Source of the DNA: Betaproteobacteria bacterium | GTDB lineage: Bacteria > Pseudomonadota > Gammaproteobacteria > Burkholderiales > JAEUOS01 | NCBI GenBank assembly: GCA_028292405.1 | Contig: JAQGMJ010000020.1 | Span: forward strand, 62,001-126,000 | Direction: 5' to 3' | DNA length: 64,000 nt | Shown: in pieces, positions 43,982 through 51,734 of the stretch | Layout: the number at the start of each line of letters is the position of its first letter | How positions within the stretch are numbered: the stretch's first letter is position 1 | Program-made: the position numbers and the translations under genes | The notes under the pieces: generated by a model | What the model saw: the letters and a program-made list of their open reading frames with translations, nothing else | Database searches by the model: none | What the model was told of the DNA's origin: nothing

Positions 43982-45649
43982 CTATTGCTTCAACTGCGGC
44001 AGGATGCGGTGAACGAACTGCACGCAGACCGAGCCTTCGCCGACTGCGGAAGCCACGCGCTTGACGCTGTTGGCGCGCACGTCGCCCACCGCGAACACGC
44101 CCGGCATACTCGTCTCGAAAGTCAGTGGCGCGCGCTGCATCGGACCCCAGCGCACTGCCGGCAGGTCTTCGGATTTCAGGTCGGCGCCGGTACAGACGAA
44201 ACCGTGCTCGTCGAGCGCCACGCAGTCCTTCAGCCACTCGGTATTCGGCACGGCGCCGGTCATCAGGAACACGTGGCCGATATCGCGCGCCTGTGGCGCG
44301 GCGCCGTCGGTGGAAAAGCAGATGCTCTGAAGGCGGTCGCTACCTTCCAGCGCGGTCAGGCGGGTGCGGGTGTGCAGGGTGATGGCGCGGCTGTCTTCGA
44401 TGCGCCGGATCAGATAGTTTGACATGCTCTCGGCCAGGCCCTTTGCGCGCACCATGATATGGACATGGCGGCAGCCGTTGGCAAGGAACACCGCCGCCTG
44501 GCCGGCGGAGTTGCCGCCGCCGACGATCACCACTTCCTCTCCTTTGCACAGGCGCGCTTCCAGCGCGGTGGCAGCGTGGTAGATGCCGGCGTTGGAGAAG
44601 CGCTCCAGGTTTTCCAGTTCCAGCTGGCGGTATTGCGCGCCGCTGGCGATGATGATGCTGTGCGCCCGCGCGATGCTGCCGTCGCCCAGCTCGACGCCGT
44701 AGGGCCGCTCGTCGCAATGCAGGCGCAGCGCGCAACTGGCGACCTGCACATTGGCGCCGAATTTTTGCGCCTGCACGAAAGCGCGCCCGGCCAGCGCCTG
44801 GCCGGAGATGCCGGTGGGAAAGCCGAGGTAGTTTTCGATTTTCGAGCTGGTGCCGGCCTGACCGCCGTAAGCCATCGCTTCGACCACCAGCACGTCCAGG
44901 CCCTCGGAGGCGCCGTAGACCGCTGCCGCCAGCCCGGCGGGGCCGGCGCCGACGACGACCAGGTCGAACACCTTGCTGGTATCGACCGCAGGATTCATTT
45001 CCAGCAGGCGCGCGACTTCGTGGATGCTCGGGTTTTTGTACACCTTGCCGCGCGCCACCATCACCGGGATGTCGGCGGAGCTGAGCTGGAATTGCTCCAG
45101 CAGGGCCTGCACGCCGGCGTCCGAATCGACATCGACGCTCTGGTAGGGAAAGGCATTGCGGCCAAGGAATTCACGCAGGCGCAGCGTGTCGCCCGAATGC
45201 TGCGAGCCGATCAGCACGACGTCGCCCTGCCCCGAATTCATCATGCCGACGCGGCGCAGGATAAAGGCGCGCAGCAGCAGTTCGGAAAGCTCGGCGTCGG
45301 TCTGCACCACCGTGCGCAGGCGCTCTTCGGTGAGGGCCAGCAATTCCCCTGCTTCGCTCACCTGGATGCGCGAAAAGCCGGCGACCCCGCGCAGGGTGCT
45401 CATTTCGCCGCTGAATTCCCCTTTTTGCAGCGCGTGCATCAGCTCGAAACCGCCGGGCGCCGGCATCATGATTTCGAGGCTGCCGGAGAGAACGATCAGG
45501 AAGGAGCGGTGGCTGTCGCCGGGCTCGGAGATCACCTCGCCGGCGGAAGTCGCCATGCGCTTGCCGTGCGGGCACAGGCGCGCCATCTGCGCGTCAGACA
45601 GGCGCGGGAACATCTGCTCGCGGCGCTGTTCGTAGAGTTCGTTTGCCAC
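43982..45649 (-). CDS. Cyclic-nucleotide domain + glutaredoxin-like + TrxR-like FAD oxidoreductase fusion
   Basis: A 555-aa three-part protein. Residues about 10-135 are a cNMP-binding-type domain (GEVISEPGDSHRSFLIVLSGS, GEFSGEMSTL). Residues 140-220 are a thioredoxin-fold domain (GDVVLIGSQHSGDTLRLREFL, then ADIPVMVARGK) whose active site is SQHSGDT, without cysteines. Residues 228-555 are a TrxR-like flavoprotein (VVVGAGPAGLAAAVYGASEG FAD motif; VVIVGGGNSAGQAAVFLANG NADPH motif; MPGVFAVGDVR). At the TrxR CxxC position the chain reads SNAGIYHAATALEA, so the dithiol is also lost. It ends an operon with DsbA-like and UBP zinc finger genes. Confidence 0.88.
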   Translation of the reverse strand: MANELYEQRREQMFPRLSDAQMARLCPHGKRMATSAGEVISEPGDSHRSFLIVLSGSLEIMMPAPGGFELMHALQKGEFSGEMSTLRGVAGFSRIQVSEAGELLALTEERLRTVVQTDAELSELLLRAFILRRVGMMNSGQGDVVLIGSQHSGDTLRLREFLGRNAFPYQSVDVDSDAGVQALLEQFQLSSADIPVMVARGKVYKNPSIHEVARLLEMNPAVDTSKVFDLVVVGAGPAGLAAAVYGASEGLDVLVVEAMAYGGQAGTSSKIENYLGFPTGISGQALAGRAFVQAQKFGANVQVASCALRLHCDERPYGVELGDGSIARAHSIIIASGAQYRQLELENLERFSNAGIYHAATALEARLCKGEEVVIVGGGNSAGQAAVFLANGCRHVHIMVRAKGLAESMSNYLIRRIEDSRAITLHTRTRLTALEGSDRLQSICFSTDGAAPQARDIGHVFLMTGAVPNTEWLKDCVALDEHGFVCTGADLKSEDLPAVRWGPMQRAPLTFETSMPGVFAVGDVRANSVKRVASAVGEGSVCVQFVHRILPQLKQ

Positions 45650-45670
45650 TGCCGGCCCTTTCAGCGCATG

Positions 45671-45937
45671 CTACTCAAACTGCATCACCACCTGGTCGAC
45701 GAAGCACCAGCTCCAGTCCTCGCCCGGCTCCAGCGAAGTGATGATCGGGTGGCCCGTGGCCTTGAAGTGCTTGGTCGCGTGCTTGTTTTTCGAATCATCG
45801 CAGCAGCCGACGTGGCCGCAGGCGCGGCACAGGCGCAGGTGTACCCAGCTGTCGCCCGTCTTCAGGCATTCCTCGCAGCCGTCGCTGTTGGGCGTGTCGA
45901 CCTGGACGCCGTCGAGGTGGGTGCAGGTGCGCGCCAT
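45671..45937 (-). CDS. UBP-type zinc finger protein
   Basis: An 88-aa stand-alone zf-UBP domain: CTHLDGV, CEECLKTGDSWVHLRLCRACGH, VGCCDDS, then KHATKHFKATGHPI give the Cys/His ligands. In eukaryotes this fold binds the C-terminus of ubiquitin. Bacteria lack ubiquitin, so the ligand must be something else. It lies two bp after the DsbA-like gene and 21 bp before the flavoprotein fusion, implying one functional unit. Confidence 0.9.
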   Translation of the reverse strand: MARTCTHLDGVQVDTPNSDGCEECLKTGDSWVHLRLCRACGHVGCCDDSKNKHATKHFKATGHPIITSLEPGEDWSWCFVDQVVMQFE

Positions 45938-45939
45938 GG

Positions 45940-46482
45940 CTATTCGTCCAGCAGCGCCTCGACCGCGTCTTCCAGCGCGCGCAGGCCGAAGGAGGTGTCG
46001 TGGATCACGCCGTTGACGAAAACGGTGGGGGTGGCGCGCACGTTGCTGCGGTTGCCGCCCTCGATCTGCTCGCGCACGCGCTGCAGGTAGACCTCGTCGC
46101 CGATTTCAGCATTGAAGCGCGTCATGTCGAGTTCGAGCTGTTCGGCGTAGCCGCGTAATTGCGCGATTTTCAGGTGCATCTGGTTATCGAACAGCAGGTC
46201 GTGCATTTGCCAGAACTTGCCCTGCGCGGCGGCAGCCTCGGCGGCCTGCGCCGCCAGCAGGGCATGCGGGTGCACGCCTTCCAGCGGATAGTGGCGGAAT
46301 ACCACGCGCAGGCGCCCGGGACGGCGTTCCAGCAGCATTTTCAGCAGCGGGGCGGTCTGCTTGCAGGTGGGGCACTCGAAGTCGCCGTACTCGACCAGGG
46401 TCACGGGGGCATGGTCCGCGCCGAGCGCGTGGTCGATCGCGGTGACCGGCACGGCGAGTTCGTTCTTGTGGGGCGTGCTCAT
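45940..46482 (-). CDS. DsbA-like thioredoxin-fold protein (Thioredoxin_4 type)
   Basis: A 180-aa protein with a thioredoxin fold and a CPTC active site in VEYGDFECPTCKQTAP, a DsbA-type helical insert (WQMHDLLFDNQMHL) and the cis-Pro loop RATPTVFVNG. No signal peptide is seen, so it probably acts in the cytoplasm. Similar domains are found fused to NhaA antiporters. It is the first gene of the redox cassette. Confidence 0.9.
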   Translation of the reverse strand: MSTPHKNELAVPVTAIDHALGADHAPVTLVEYGDFECPTCKQTAPLLKMLLERRPGRLRVVFRHYPLEGVHPHALLAAQAAEAAAAQGKFWQMHDLLFDNQMHLKIAQLRGYAEQLELDMTRFNAEIGDEVYLQRVREQIEGGNRSNVRATPTVFVNGVIHDTSFGLRALEDAVEALLDE

Positions 46483-46674
46483 CAGGTTCTCCCGAGAGTG
46501 GTGGACCGGGATTGGGTGTATGCCAGATTAACCGCCGGGCACCACAATAGCAAGTTTCAATCTGCCGTTTGGCGCATTTTCCGGGTCGGCCAAGGCAGCA
46601 AGCGCGGCAGCCGGCTCTGTGGTAAAAACCTGCACCCGCGCCGCTGTCGTTCCGGCGCTAAGAAAAGGATTTGC

Positions 46675-47259
46675 ATGCAATTCAAGATGTCACGCGACTC
46701 GCTGTTCGCGATCCTGCTGCGCTCGCCCTGGTGGGTCAGCCTGCTGGTGGCGTTTGCCGCCTACCTGCTGGCGCGCACCATCCTGCCAGAGCATCTCGTG
46801 AACTATGGTGCGATCAGCGGCCTGCCCTTCGTGGTGATCGCCGTGATGTCGGCCTACAAGCAACTGCGGGTGATGAGCCCGGCGCGCGTCAGCGCGACGC
46901 TGGAGGCAGCCGGCGCGATGTCGTGGAAAGATTTTTCCGCCAGCCTCGAACAGGCACTGCAGCGCGACGGCTACGGCGTCACCCGGCTGGCCGGCGGCGC
47001 CGCCGATTTCGCCCTCACCAAGGGCGGGCGCAATAGCGTGCTCAGCGCCAGGCGCTGGAAGGCAGCGAACCACGGCGTGGAGGCGCTGCGCGACCTGCAA
47101 GAAGTACGCAAAGCGCAGGATGCGGGCGACGCGATTTACGTCGTCGGCGGCACGCTCTCCGAGACCGCACAGCGTTATGCCAGCGACAACGCCATTCGTG
47201 TGCTGCAAGGCACGGAACTGGCGCAGTTGCTGCGCGGCATGCCATTGGGCAAGAGCTAG
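46675..47259 (+). CDS. Membrane-anchored Mrr-like restriction-endonuclease-fold protein
   Basis: A 194-aa protein with two N-terminal helices (LLRSPWWVSLLVAFAAYLLA; AISGLPFVVIAVMSAYK) and a C-terminal PD-(D/E)XK-like domain: MSWKDFSASLEQALQRDGYG is the Mrr entry helix, AADFALTKGG the acidic site, and SARRWK is where catalytic Glu/Gln-x-Lys is expected. The last motif reads S-A-R, so nuclease activity is doubtful. A purine-rich AAGAAAAGGA precedes the ATG at 46675. The role is unknown. Confidence 0.72.
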   Translation: MQFKMSRDSLFAILLRSPWWVSLLVAFAAYLLARTILPEHLVNYGAISGLPFVVIAVMSAYKQLRVMSPARVSATLEAAGAMSWKDFSASLEQALQRDGYGVTRLAGGAADFALTKGGRNSVLSARRWKAANHGVEALRDLQEVRKAQDAGDAIYVVGGTLSETAQRYASDNAIRVLQGTELAQLLRGMPLGKS

Positions 47260-47301
47260 GGCCTTAATCCGGCGCTGGCGCCAGCGGCAGCGCCGAGTCG
47301 C

Positions 47302-47625
47302 CTAGTGCAGGCCCGGCATGGTGAAGCTGGTCACCGGCTGGTTGTTCATGTTCGCCAGGCGCCAGAGTGCGCTTTGGCCGGAATTGCGCTTGACGCCGGA
47401 GAGCGTGCTCTGGCGAGGGGCGGCCTGCGCCGTCTGCATGGCATCGTCGGCGGCCACTGCGTTGGCGAGGTTCTCCCTCAAGACGGCCGCGTTGCAGGCG
47501 CCTACGCTGGTGCGGATGATGATTTCGTTGGAGGCCGTCTGCTCCACCGAGCAGCCCGCCCAGGCGCTGGTGCTTGCCAGCGCCAGCAGTATGGGAACGG
47601 CCTTGATGCCAAACCTGGTTTTCAT
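47302..47625 (-). CDS. Small secreted protein under a predicted c-di-GMP riboswitch
   Basis: A 107-aa protein with a signal peptide (VPILLALASTSAWA, cut before GC). The mature part has two cysteines (SVEQ context and VGACNAAV) that may pair, and a Gln/Asn/Ser-rich second half (RNSGQSALWRLANMNNQPV). I recognise no family. The ATG at 47625 has AGAGG seven nt upstream, inside a hairpin. The riboswitch upstream suggests expression follows c-di-GMP, as with adhesion or matrix proteins. Confidence 0.8.
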   Translation of the reverse strand: MKTRFGIKAVPILLALASTSAWAGCSVEQTASNEIIIRTSVGACNAAVLRENLANAVAADDAMQTAQAAPRQSTLSGVKRNSGQSALWRLANMNNQPVTSFTMPGLH

Positions 47626-47632
47626 TACAGCA

Positions 47633-47654
47633 CCTCTTTCATGGTCCAAAGAGG
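47633..47654 (-). promoter_or_regulatory. Ribosome-site-sequestering hairpin (riboswitch expression platform)
   Basis: On the minus strand CCTCTTT (47654-47648) is the exact complement of AAAGAGG (47639-47633), which carries the Shine-Dalgarno sequence, with an 8-nt loop. Closing of this stem would block translation of the secreted protein gene. Confidence 0.65.
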
Positions 47655-47689
47655 GCATTCGACTTATCTCACGCCTTTCCCGATGAGGG

Positions 47690-47785
47690 GACGGGCGGCA
47701 GCCCCGCTGGCAGGGAGCCACGGCCATGCCGTCCCCCCGGAGCCCGGAAGCTTTGCGTCGCCGGCTTTCGCCGAGTTTGCCCAAT
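47690..47785 (-). ncRNA. Cyclic di-GMP-I (GEMM-I) riboswitch aptamer
   Basis: The minus strand carries the GEMM-I features in order: GGGCAAAC (47782-47775), a short stem with GAAA tetraloop (TCGGC-GAAA-GCCGG, 47774-47761), GACGCAAAGC (47759-47750), the TTCCGGG stem start, and after a variable arm AGCGGGGCTGCCG (47708-47696), close to the AGCGGGGUUACCG end of the Vibrio Vc2 aptamer. The guanines before CAAA are kept, suggesting c-di-GMP rather than cGAMP. It lies in the leader of the small secreted protein gene, about 65 nt before its ATG. Confidence 0.85.
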
Positions 47786-47892
47786 GCAAAATAGGGGCGG
47801 TTGACTGAAAAAGCCGTCCCTGAGGGGTTATCGACCCTGGTTCCGGGAACTTTAGAACTATTTTTCTTTGCCGCGGATTGGCCGGTTCGGGC

Positions 47893-48819
47893 TCAATCCG
47901 GCGCCGCCAGCTTGCGGCGGATGTCGGCGCGGCTCCATTGCGGGGCGATCATGGTGATCAGGCTGAGCATGGAGCTGGGCATGTACGTGTCGCGGCGCAA
48001 CTCGACGTGGGTGATGGTGGGGTCGAACAGATGGCCGGCGTCGATGGCGCGCAGGTTACGGTCGCGCTTCGGGTCGAAGGCGGCGGAGGGCAGGACGGCA
48101 ATACCCAGGCCCAGCTCGACATACCATTTGATGACATCGGCGTCGATCGCGGTGAGCACGATGCGCGGCGCCAAGCCGGCGGCGGCGAAGGCGCGGTGCA
48201 CCACTTCGCCGCCGGTGAAGGTGGGGTCCATGGTGACAAAGGGGTAGCGTTGCAGGATTTTCAGGGTTAACTGCTTTTCGGCCAGCAGCTTGTGCCCGGC
48301 CGGGACCACGACCACGCGCGGCAGCTCGGAGCAGCGCAGGTAGACCAGGTCGTCATGGTGGTTCAGCGTCGGCGAGCCCACCCCCATGTCGGCCTCGCCC
48401 GCCGCCACCCAGTCGGCGATCTGCACCGGCGTGCCCTGGCGCAGGCCGAACTGCACGCCGGGGTTGCCGCGCAGGAATTCCTTGATGATCGGCCCGAGGA
48501 TGTAGCGCGCCGTCAGGTGGGTGGTGGCCACCGTCAGCCGGCCGCTGCCGCGCTGCTTCAGGTCGTCGGCAATGCGCTGGAAATTGTCGGCTTCGCGCAG
48601 GGTGCGCCGGGCGGTGGCGATCAGCGCCTCGCCGGCGCTGGTAAGGCCGGTGATGCGGTTGCCGCGCCGGGAGAGCAGGTCGACGCCCAACTGGTTTTCG
48701 AGTGCGCGGATCTGCTGGCTTACCGCCGGCTGCGAAGTGCCCAGCACGCGCGCCGCCTGCGAGACCGAGTAGCCCTGTTCCGCGATGCATGAAAGGTAGC
48801 GCAACTGCTGGATGTTCAT
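47893..48819 (-). CDS. CysB-like LysR-family regulator
   Basis: A 308-aa regulator. The start MNIQQLRYLSCIAEQGYSVS, the helix AARVLGTSQPAVSQQIRALE and RRGNRITGLTSAGE followed by TTHLTARYILGPIIKEF are close in plan to CysB/Cbl rather than to common LysR proteins. It diverges from the eight-gene catabolic operon and probably controls it. A good T-N11-A box lies in between. The effector is unknown. Confidence 0.9.
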   Translation of the reverse strand: MNIQQLRYLSCIAEQGYSVSQAARVLGTSQPAVSQQIRALENQLGVDLLSRRGNRITGLTSAGEALIATARRTLREADNFQRIADDLKQRGSGRLTVATTHLTARYILGPIIKEFLRGNPGVQFGLRQGTPVQIADWVAAGEADMGVGSPTLNHHDDLVYLRCSELPRVVVVPAGHKLLAEKQLTLKILQRYPFVTMDPTFTGGEVVHRAFAAAGLAPRIVLTAIDADVIKWYVELGLGIAVLPSAAFDPKRDRNLRAIDAGHLFDPTITHVELRRDTYMPSSMLSLITMIAPQWSRADIRRKLAAPD

Positions 48820-48838
48820 GGCGTGGTTTGAGGCTCAT

Positions 48839-48857
48839 CCATAATCAATGGTTATGG
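48839..48857. promoter_or_regulatory. LysR-type T-N11-A operator
   Basis: CCATAA and TTATGG are perfect inverted repeats around seven bases, containing TAATCAATGGTTA (T-N11-A, 48842-48854). The site lies 20 bp from the regulator start and in an AT-rich segment, as expected for an autoregulated divergent LysR promoter. Confidence 0.6.
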
Positions 48858-49003
48858 AATTATAGATAAATCAAAATAACATGCATGGTTGCGCCGAAAT
48901 TCTTAAAGTGGCGCTTCCGTCATTCGGTGCCTGGGCGCGTTCGCCAATCCAGGCATCCCACAATCGCGCCTCCGAAAGGCGCGGCCTCAAGCAGGAGACA
49001 AAC

Positions 49004-50689
49004 ATGTCCAAAACCACGGGGGCGAAATATTTCGCCCAGATGATCCAGGGCTATGGCATCAGCCATGTGTTCTACGTGCCGCAGATCGCCTCGCGCGCGA
49101 TGGCCGAACTGGAAATGCTGGACCTGCCGGTCAAGCGCGTGGTGGTGCACAGCGAAAAGGCCGCCGCCTACATGGCCGACGGCTACGCGCGGGCCAAGGG
49201 CGGCCCGGCGCTGTGCATGTCGCAGCCGATCGGCGCTTCCAACCTGGCTTCCGGCCTGCGTGATGCCTACCTGGCCGGGGTGCCGGTAATCGCCGTTTCC
49301 GGCGGCCCGGTGAGCGCCAGCCGGTATCGCCATGCCTACCAGGAAGTGGAAGACTTCAGCCAGTTCGACGCCGTCACCAAGCTCAATATGACGGTGGACG
49401 AGCCCGCGCGCCTGCCCGACTTGCTGCGCCAGGCCTTTCGCACCGCCACCTCCGGCAAGCCCGGGCCGGTGCACCTGCGCTTCCAGGGGCGTCACGGCGA
49501 TGTGCCGCTGGGCGACCTGGATGCCGAGTTGCGCATCGAACCGCAGTTCACCCGCACGCCGGCTTTCCGCCCGGCGCCAGAGATGGAAAACGTGACGGCT
49601 GCGGTGCAACTGCTCAAGGACGCGGCGCGCCCGGTGATCATCGCCGGCGGCGGCGTGTTTACCTCGGGCGGACGCGACGAGCTGGTGGCCTTGGCCGAAA
49701 AGCTGCGCATCCCTGTGGCGACCACGCCCAACGGCAAGGGCCTGATCGCCGATGCTCATCCGCTGGCCTTGGGCATCGTCGGCACCTATTCGCGCGAGTG
49801 CGTCAACAAGGCGGTGGCCGAAGCCGACCTGGTGTTTTTCGTCGGCACCCCGGCCGGCGGCCTGGCAACGGCCAACTGGCGCATTCCGGCGCCGGGTACG
49901 CGGGTGATCCAGCTCGACATCGACGCCGCCGAACTGGGACGCAACTATCCCAACGAGGTGTCGATCGCCGGCGACGCGCGCACCGCGCTGCGCCTGATGG
50001 TTGAACATGCGCCGCAGGGCGTGCCGTCGAGCCGCGAGCAGTGGCTCAATCGCATCGACGCGCTGGTGAGCGAGTGGCGCCGTGGCGCGCAGCCCTTGCT
50101 CGATTCGGACGCCAAGCCGATTCGCCCCGAGCGCATCTGCCGCGAAATCTCCGACCACCTGCCGGAAAACGGCGTACTGGTCTCCGACACCGGCCACGCC
50201 GGCATGTGGACTTCGCAGATGGTCGAATTGCGCCACCCGGGCCAGCGCTACATCCGCTGCGCCGGCTCGCTCGGCTGGGGCCTGCCGGGCGCGATGGGCG
50301 TGAAGTGCGCCCTGCCCGACCAGCCGGTGCTGCTGTTCACCGGCGACGGCGGCATGCACTATCACCTCTCGGAACTTGAGACCGCGCTGCGCCACAAGAT
50401 CAACCTGGTGGTGCTGGTCAACAACAACGCCGCCTACAATCAGGAGATGCCCTCCGTCGAGCGCATGTACGGCGGCGCAGACAAGGGCCGTTCGAAGGAA
50501 CTGTACAAGTTCACCGACTTCAATTTCGCCGAGGTGGCGAAAGCGATGGGTTGCGAGAGCATCCGCGTCGAGGAACCAGGCGACATCGGCCCGGCGCTCA
50601 AGCGCGCGTTCGCGGCCAACAAGCCGGTGGTGATCGACGTGGTAAGCGACCTGCGCGCTTTCGCCAAGACCGCCTGGGTGCCGGCCTAA
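49004..50689 (+). CDS. ThDP-dependent enzyme, acetolactate-synthase-like
   Basis: A 561-aa protein with the three domains of the POX/ALS family. The catalytic Glu is in VVVHSEKAAAYMADGYAR (near residue 50) and the ThDP-Mg motif is GDGGMHYHLSELE...VLVNNNAAYN (from about 447). It should decarboxylate a 2-oxoacid or cleave an acyloin. The ILVB-type regulatory partner is absent, so biosynthesis of branched-chain amino acids is unlikely. AGGAG precedes the ATG. First gene of the catabolic operon. Confidence 0.9.
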   Translation: MSKTTGAKYFAQMIQGYGISHVFYVPQIASRAMAELEMLDLPVKRVVVHSEKAAAYMADGYARAKGGPALCMSQPIGASNLASGLRDAYLAGVPVIAVSGGPVSASRYRHAYQEVEDFSQFDAVTKLNMTVDEPARLPDLLRQAFRTATSGKPGPVHLRFQGRHGDVPLGDLDAELRIEPQFTRTPAFRPAPEMENVTAAVQLLKDAARPVIIAGGGVFTSGGRDELVALAEKLRIPVATTPNGKGLIADAHPLALGIVGTYSRECVNKAVAEADLVFFVGTPAGGLATANWRIPAPGTRVIQLDIDAAELGRNYPNEVSIAGDARTALRLMVEHAPQGVPSSREQWLNRIDALVSEWRRGAQPLLDSDAKPIRPERICREISDHLPENGVLVSDTGHAGMWTSQMVELRHPGQRYIRCAGSLGWGLPGAMGVKCALPDQPVLLFTGDGGMHYHLSELETALRHKINLVVLVNNNAAYNQEMPSVERMYGGADKGRSKELYKFTDFNFAEVAKAMGCESIRVEEPGDIGPALKRAFAANKPVVIDVVSDLRAFAKTAWVPA

Positions 50690-50729
50690 GTCCGGCCGGT
50701 TTGCGCCTGCAACGCAGGAGGGGAGACTG

Positions 50730-51713
50730 ATGCGACTGACGGTGATCACACGGGCCGCGCTGGGCGTTGCCTTCGCGGCGGCGCTCGCGCTTGGCTCCAG
50801 CTATGCCGGTGCGCAGGCCTGGCCGGCCAAGGCGGTGAAGATCATCGTGCCGTTTTCACCCGGCGGCGGCAACGATGTGATTGCGCGCCTGCTGGCCACG
50901 CGCCTGGCACCGCGCCTGGGCCAGCCGGTGCTGGTGGAAAACCACCCCGGTGCCGGCGGCAACATCGGCATCAACATCGTCGCCAAGTCGCCCGCGGACG
51001 GCTACACCGTGCTGACGGTGACCAACAGCCTGATGATCAATCCCAGCCTGTACCCGAACACGCCCTACGACCCGGTGCGCGACTTCGACCCGGTGATGAT
51101 CATGGCCAGCTCGCCCAACGTGCTGGTGGTGCACCCCTCGGTGGCAGCCAAGACTGTGCAGGAATTGATGACGGCGATCAAGGCCAGCCCGGGCACTTTC
51201 TCGATGGCTTCGGCCGGCACCGGCACGACCTCGCAACTGTCGATCGAACTGTTCAAGCAGACGCTGGGCCTGAACTTCATCAACGTCCCCTACAACGGCT
51301 CGGCGCCCTCCACCCAATCGGTGGTCGGCGGGCAGACCAACGCCGCCATCCTGGTGCTGCCGACCACCACGGCGCACGTCAAGGGCGGCCGCCTGCGCGC
51401 GCTGGCGGTAACCGCCGAGAAGCGCTCACCGGCCCTGCCCGATGTGCCGACCATGGCCGAGGCCGGGGTGGCAGGCCAGGAGACCGAAACCATCCAGGGC
51501 ATGCTGCTGCCGGCGGGCACGCCGCCCGCCGTGATCAAACGCTTGCACGACGAAGTCGCGGCCGTGCTGGCTGAGCCGGAGATCCGCCAGATCATCAGCA
51601 AGCAGGGCTTCGACGTGGTGGCGGGCTCGCCGGAAGAGTTTCGCGCCGACATCAAGACCGAGTACGCGCGCTGGGCCAAGGTGATCAAGGCCGGCAACAT
51701 CAAGGTCGAATAG
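50730..51713 (+). CDS. Bug-family tripartite tricarboxylate receptor
   Basis: A 327-aa exported protein: signal peptide ending near YAGAQA, then WPAKAVKIIVPFSPGGGNDVIAR and VENHPGAGGNIGINIVAKSP. GGAGGGGAG precedes the ATG. Being second in the catabolic operon, it probably captures the operon's substrate or a related carboxylate. TctAB components are not encoded here. Confidence 0.93.
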   Translation: MRLTVITRAALGVAFAAALALGSSYAGAQAWPAKAVKIIVPFSPGGGNDVIARLLATRLAPRLGQPVLVENHPGAGGNIGINIVAKSPADGYTVLTVTNSLMINPSLYPNTPYDPVRDFDPVMIMASSPNVLVVHPSVAAKTVQELMTAIKASPGTFSMASAGTGTTSQLSIELFKQTLGLNFINVPYNGSAPSTQSVVGGQTNAAILVLPTTTAHVKGGRLRALAVTAEKRSPALPDVPTMAEAGVAGQETETIQGMLLPAGTPPAVIKRLHDEVAAVLAEPEIRQIISKQGFDVVAGSPEEFRADIKTEYARWAKVIKAGNIKVE

Positions 51714-51734
51714 GCAACAACAAAGGAAGCAATT

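Noticed and set aside
47260..47301. CGCTGGCGCCAGCG palindrome (47273-47286) as a terminator
   Set aside because: It has no T run and lies in very GC-rich DNA where short palindromes are frequent; kept out of the feature list.
48920..50749. 609-codon open frame antisense to the ThDP enzyme gene
   Set aside because: Mirror frame of a well-identified enzyme with catalytic Glu and ThDP motif.
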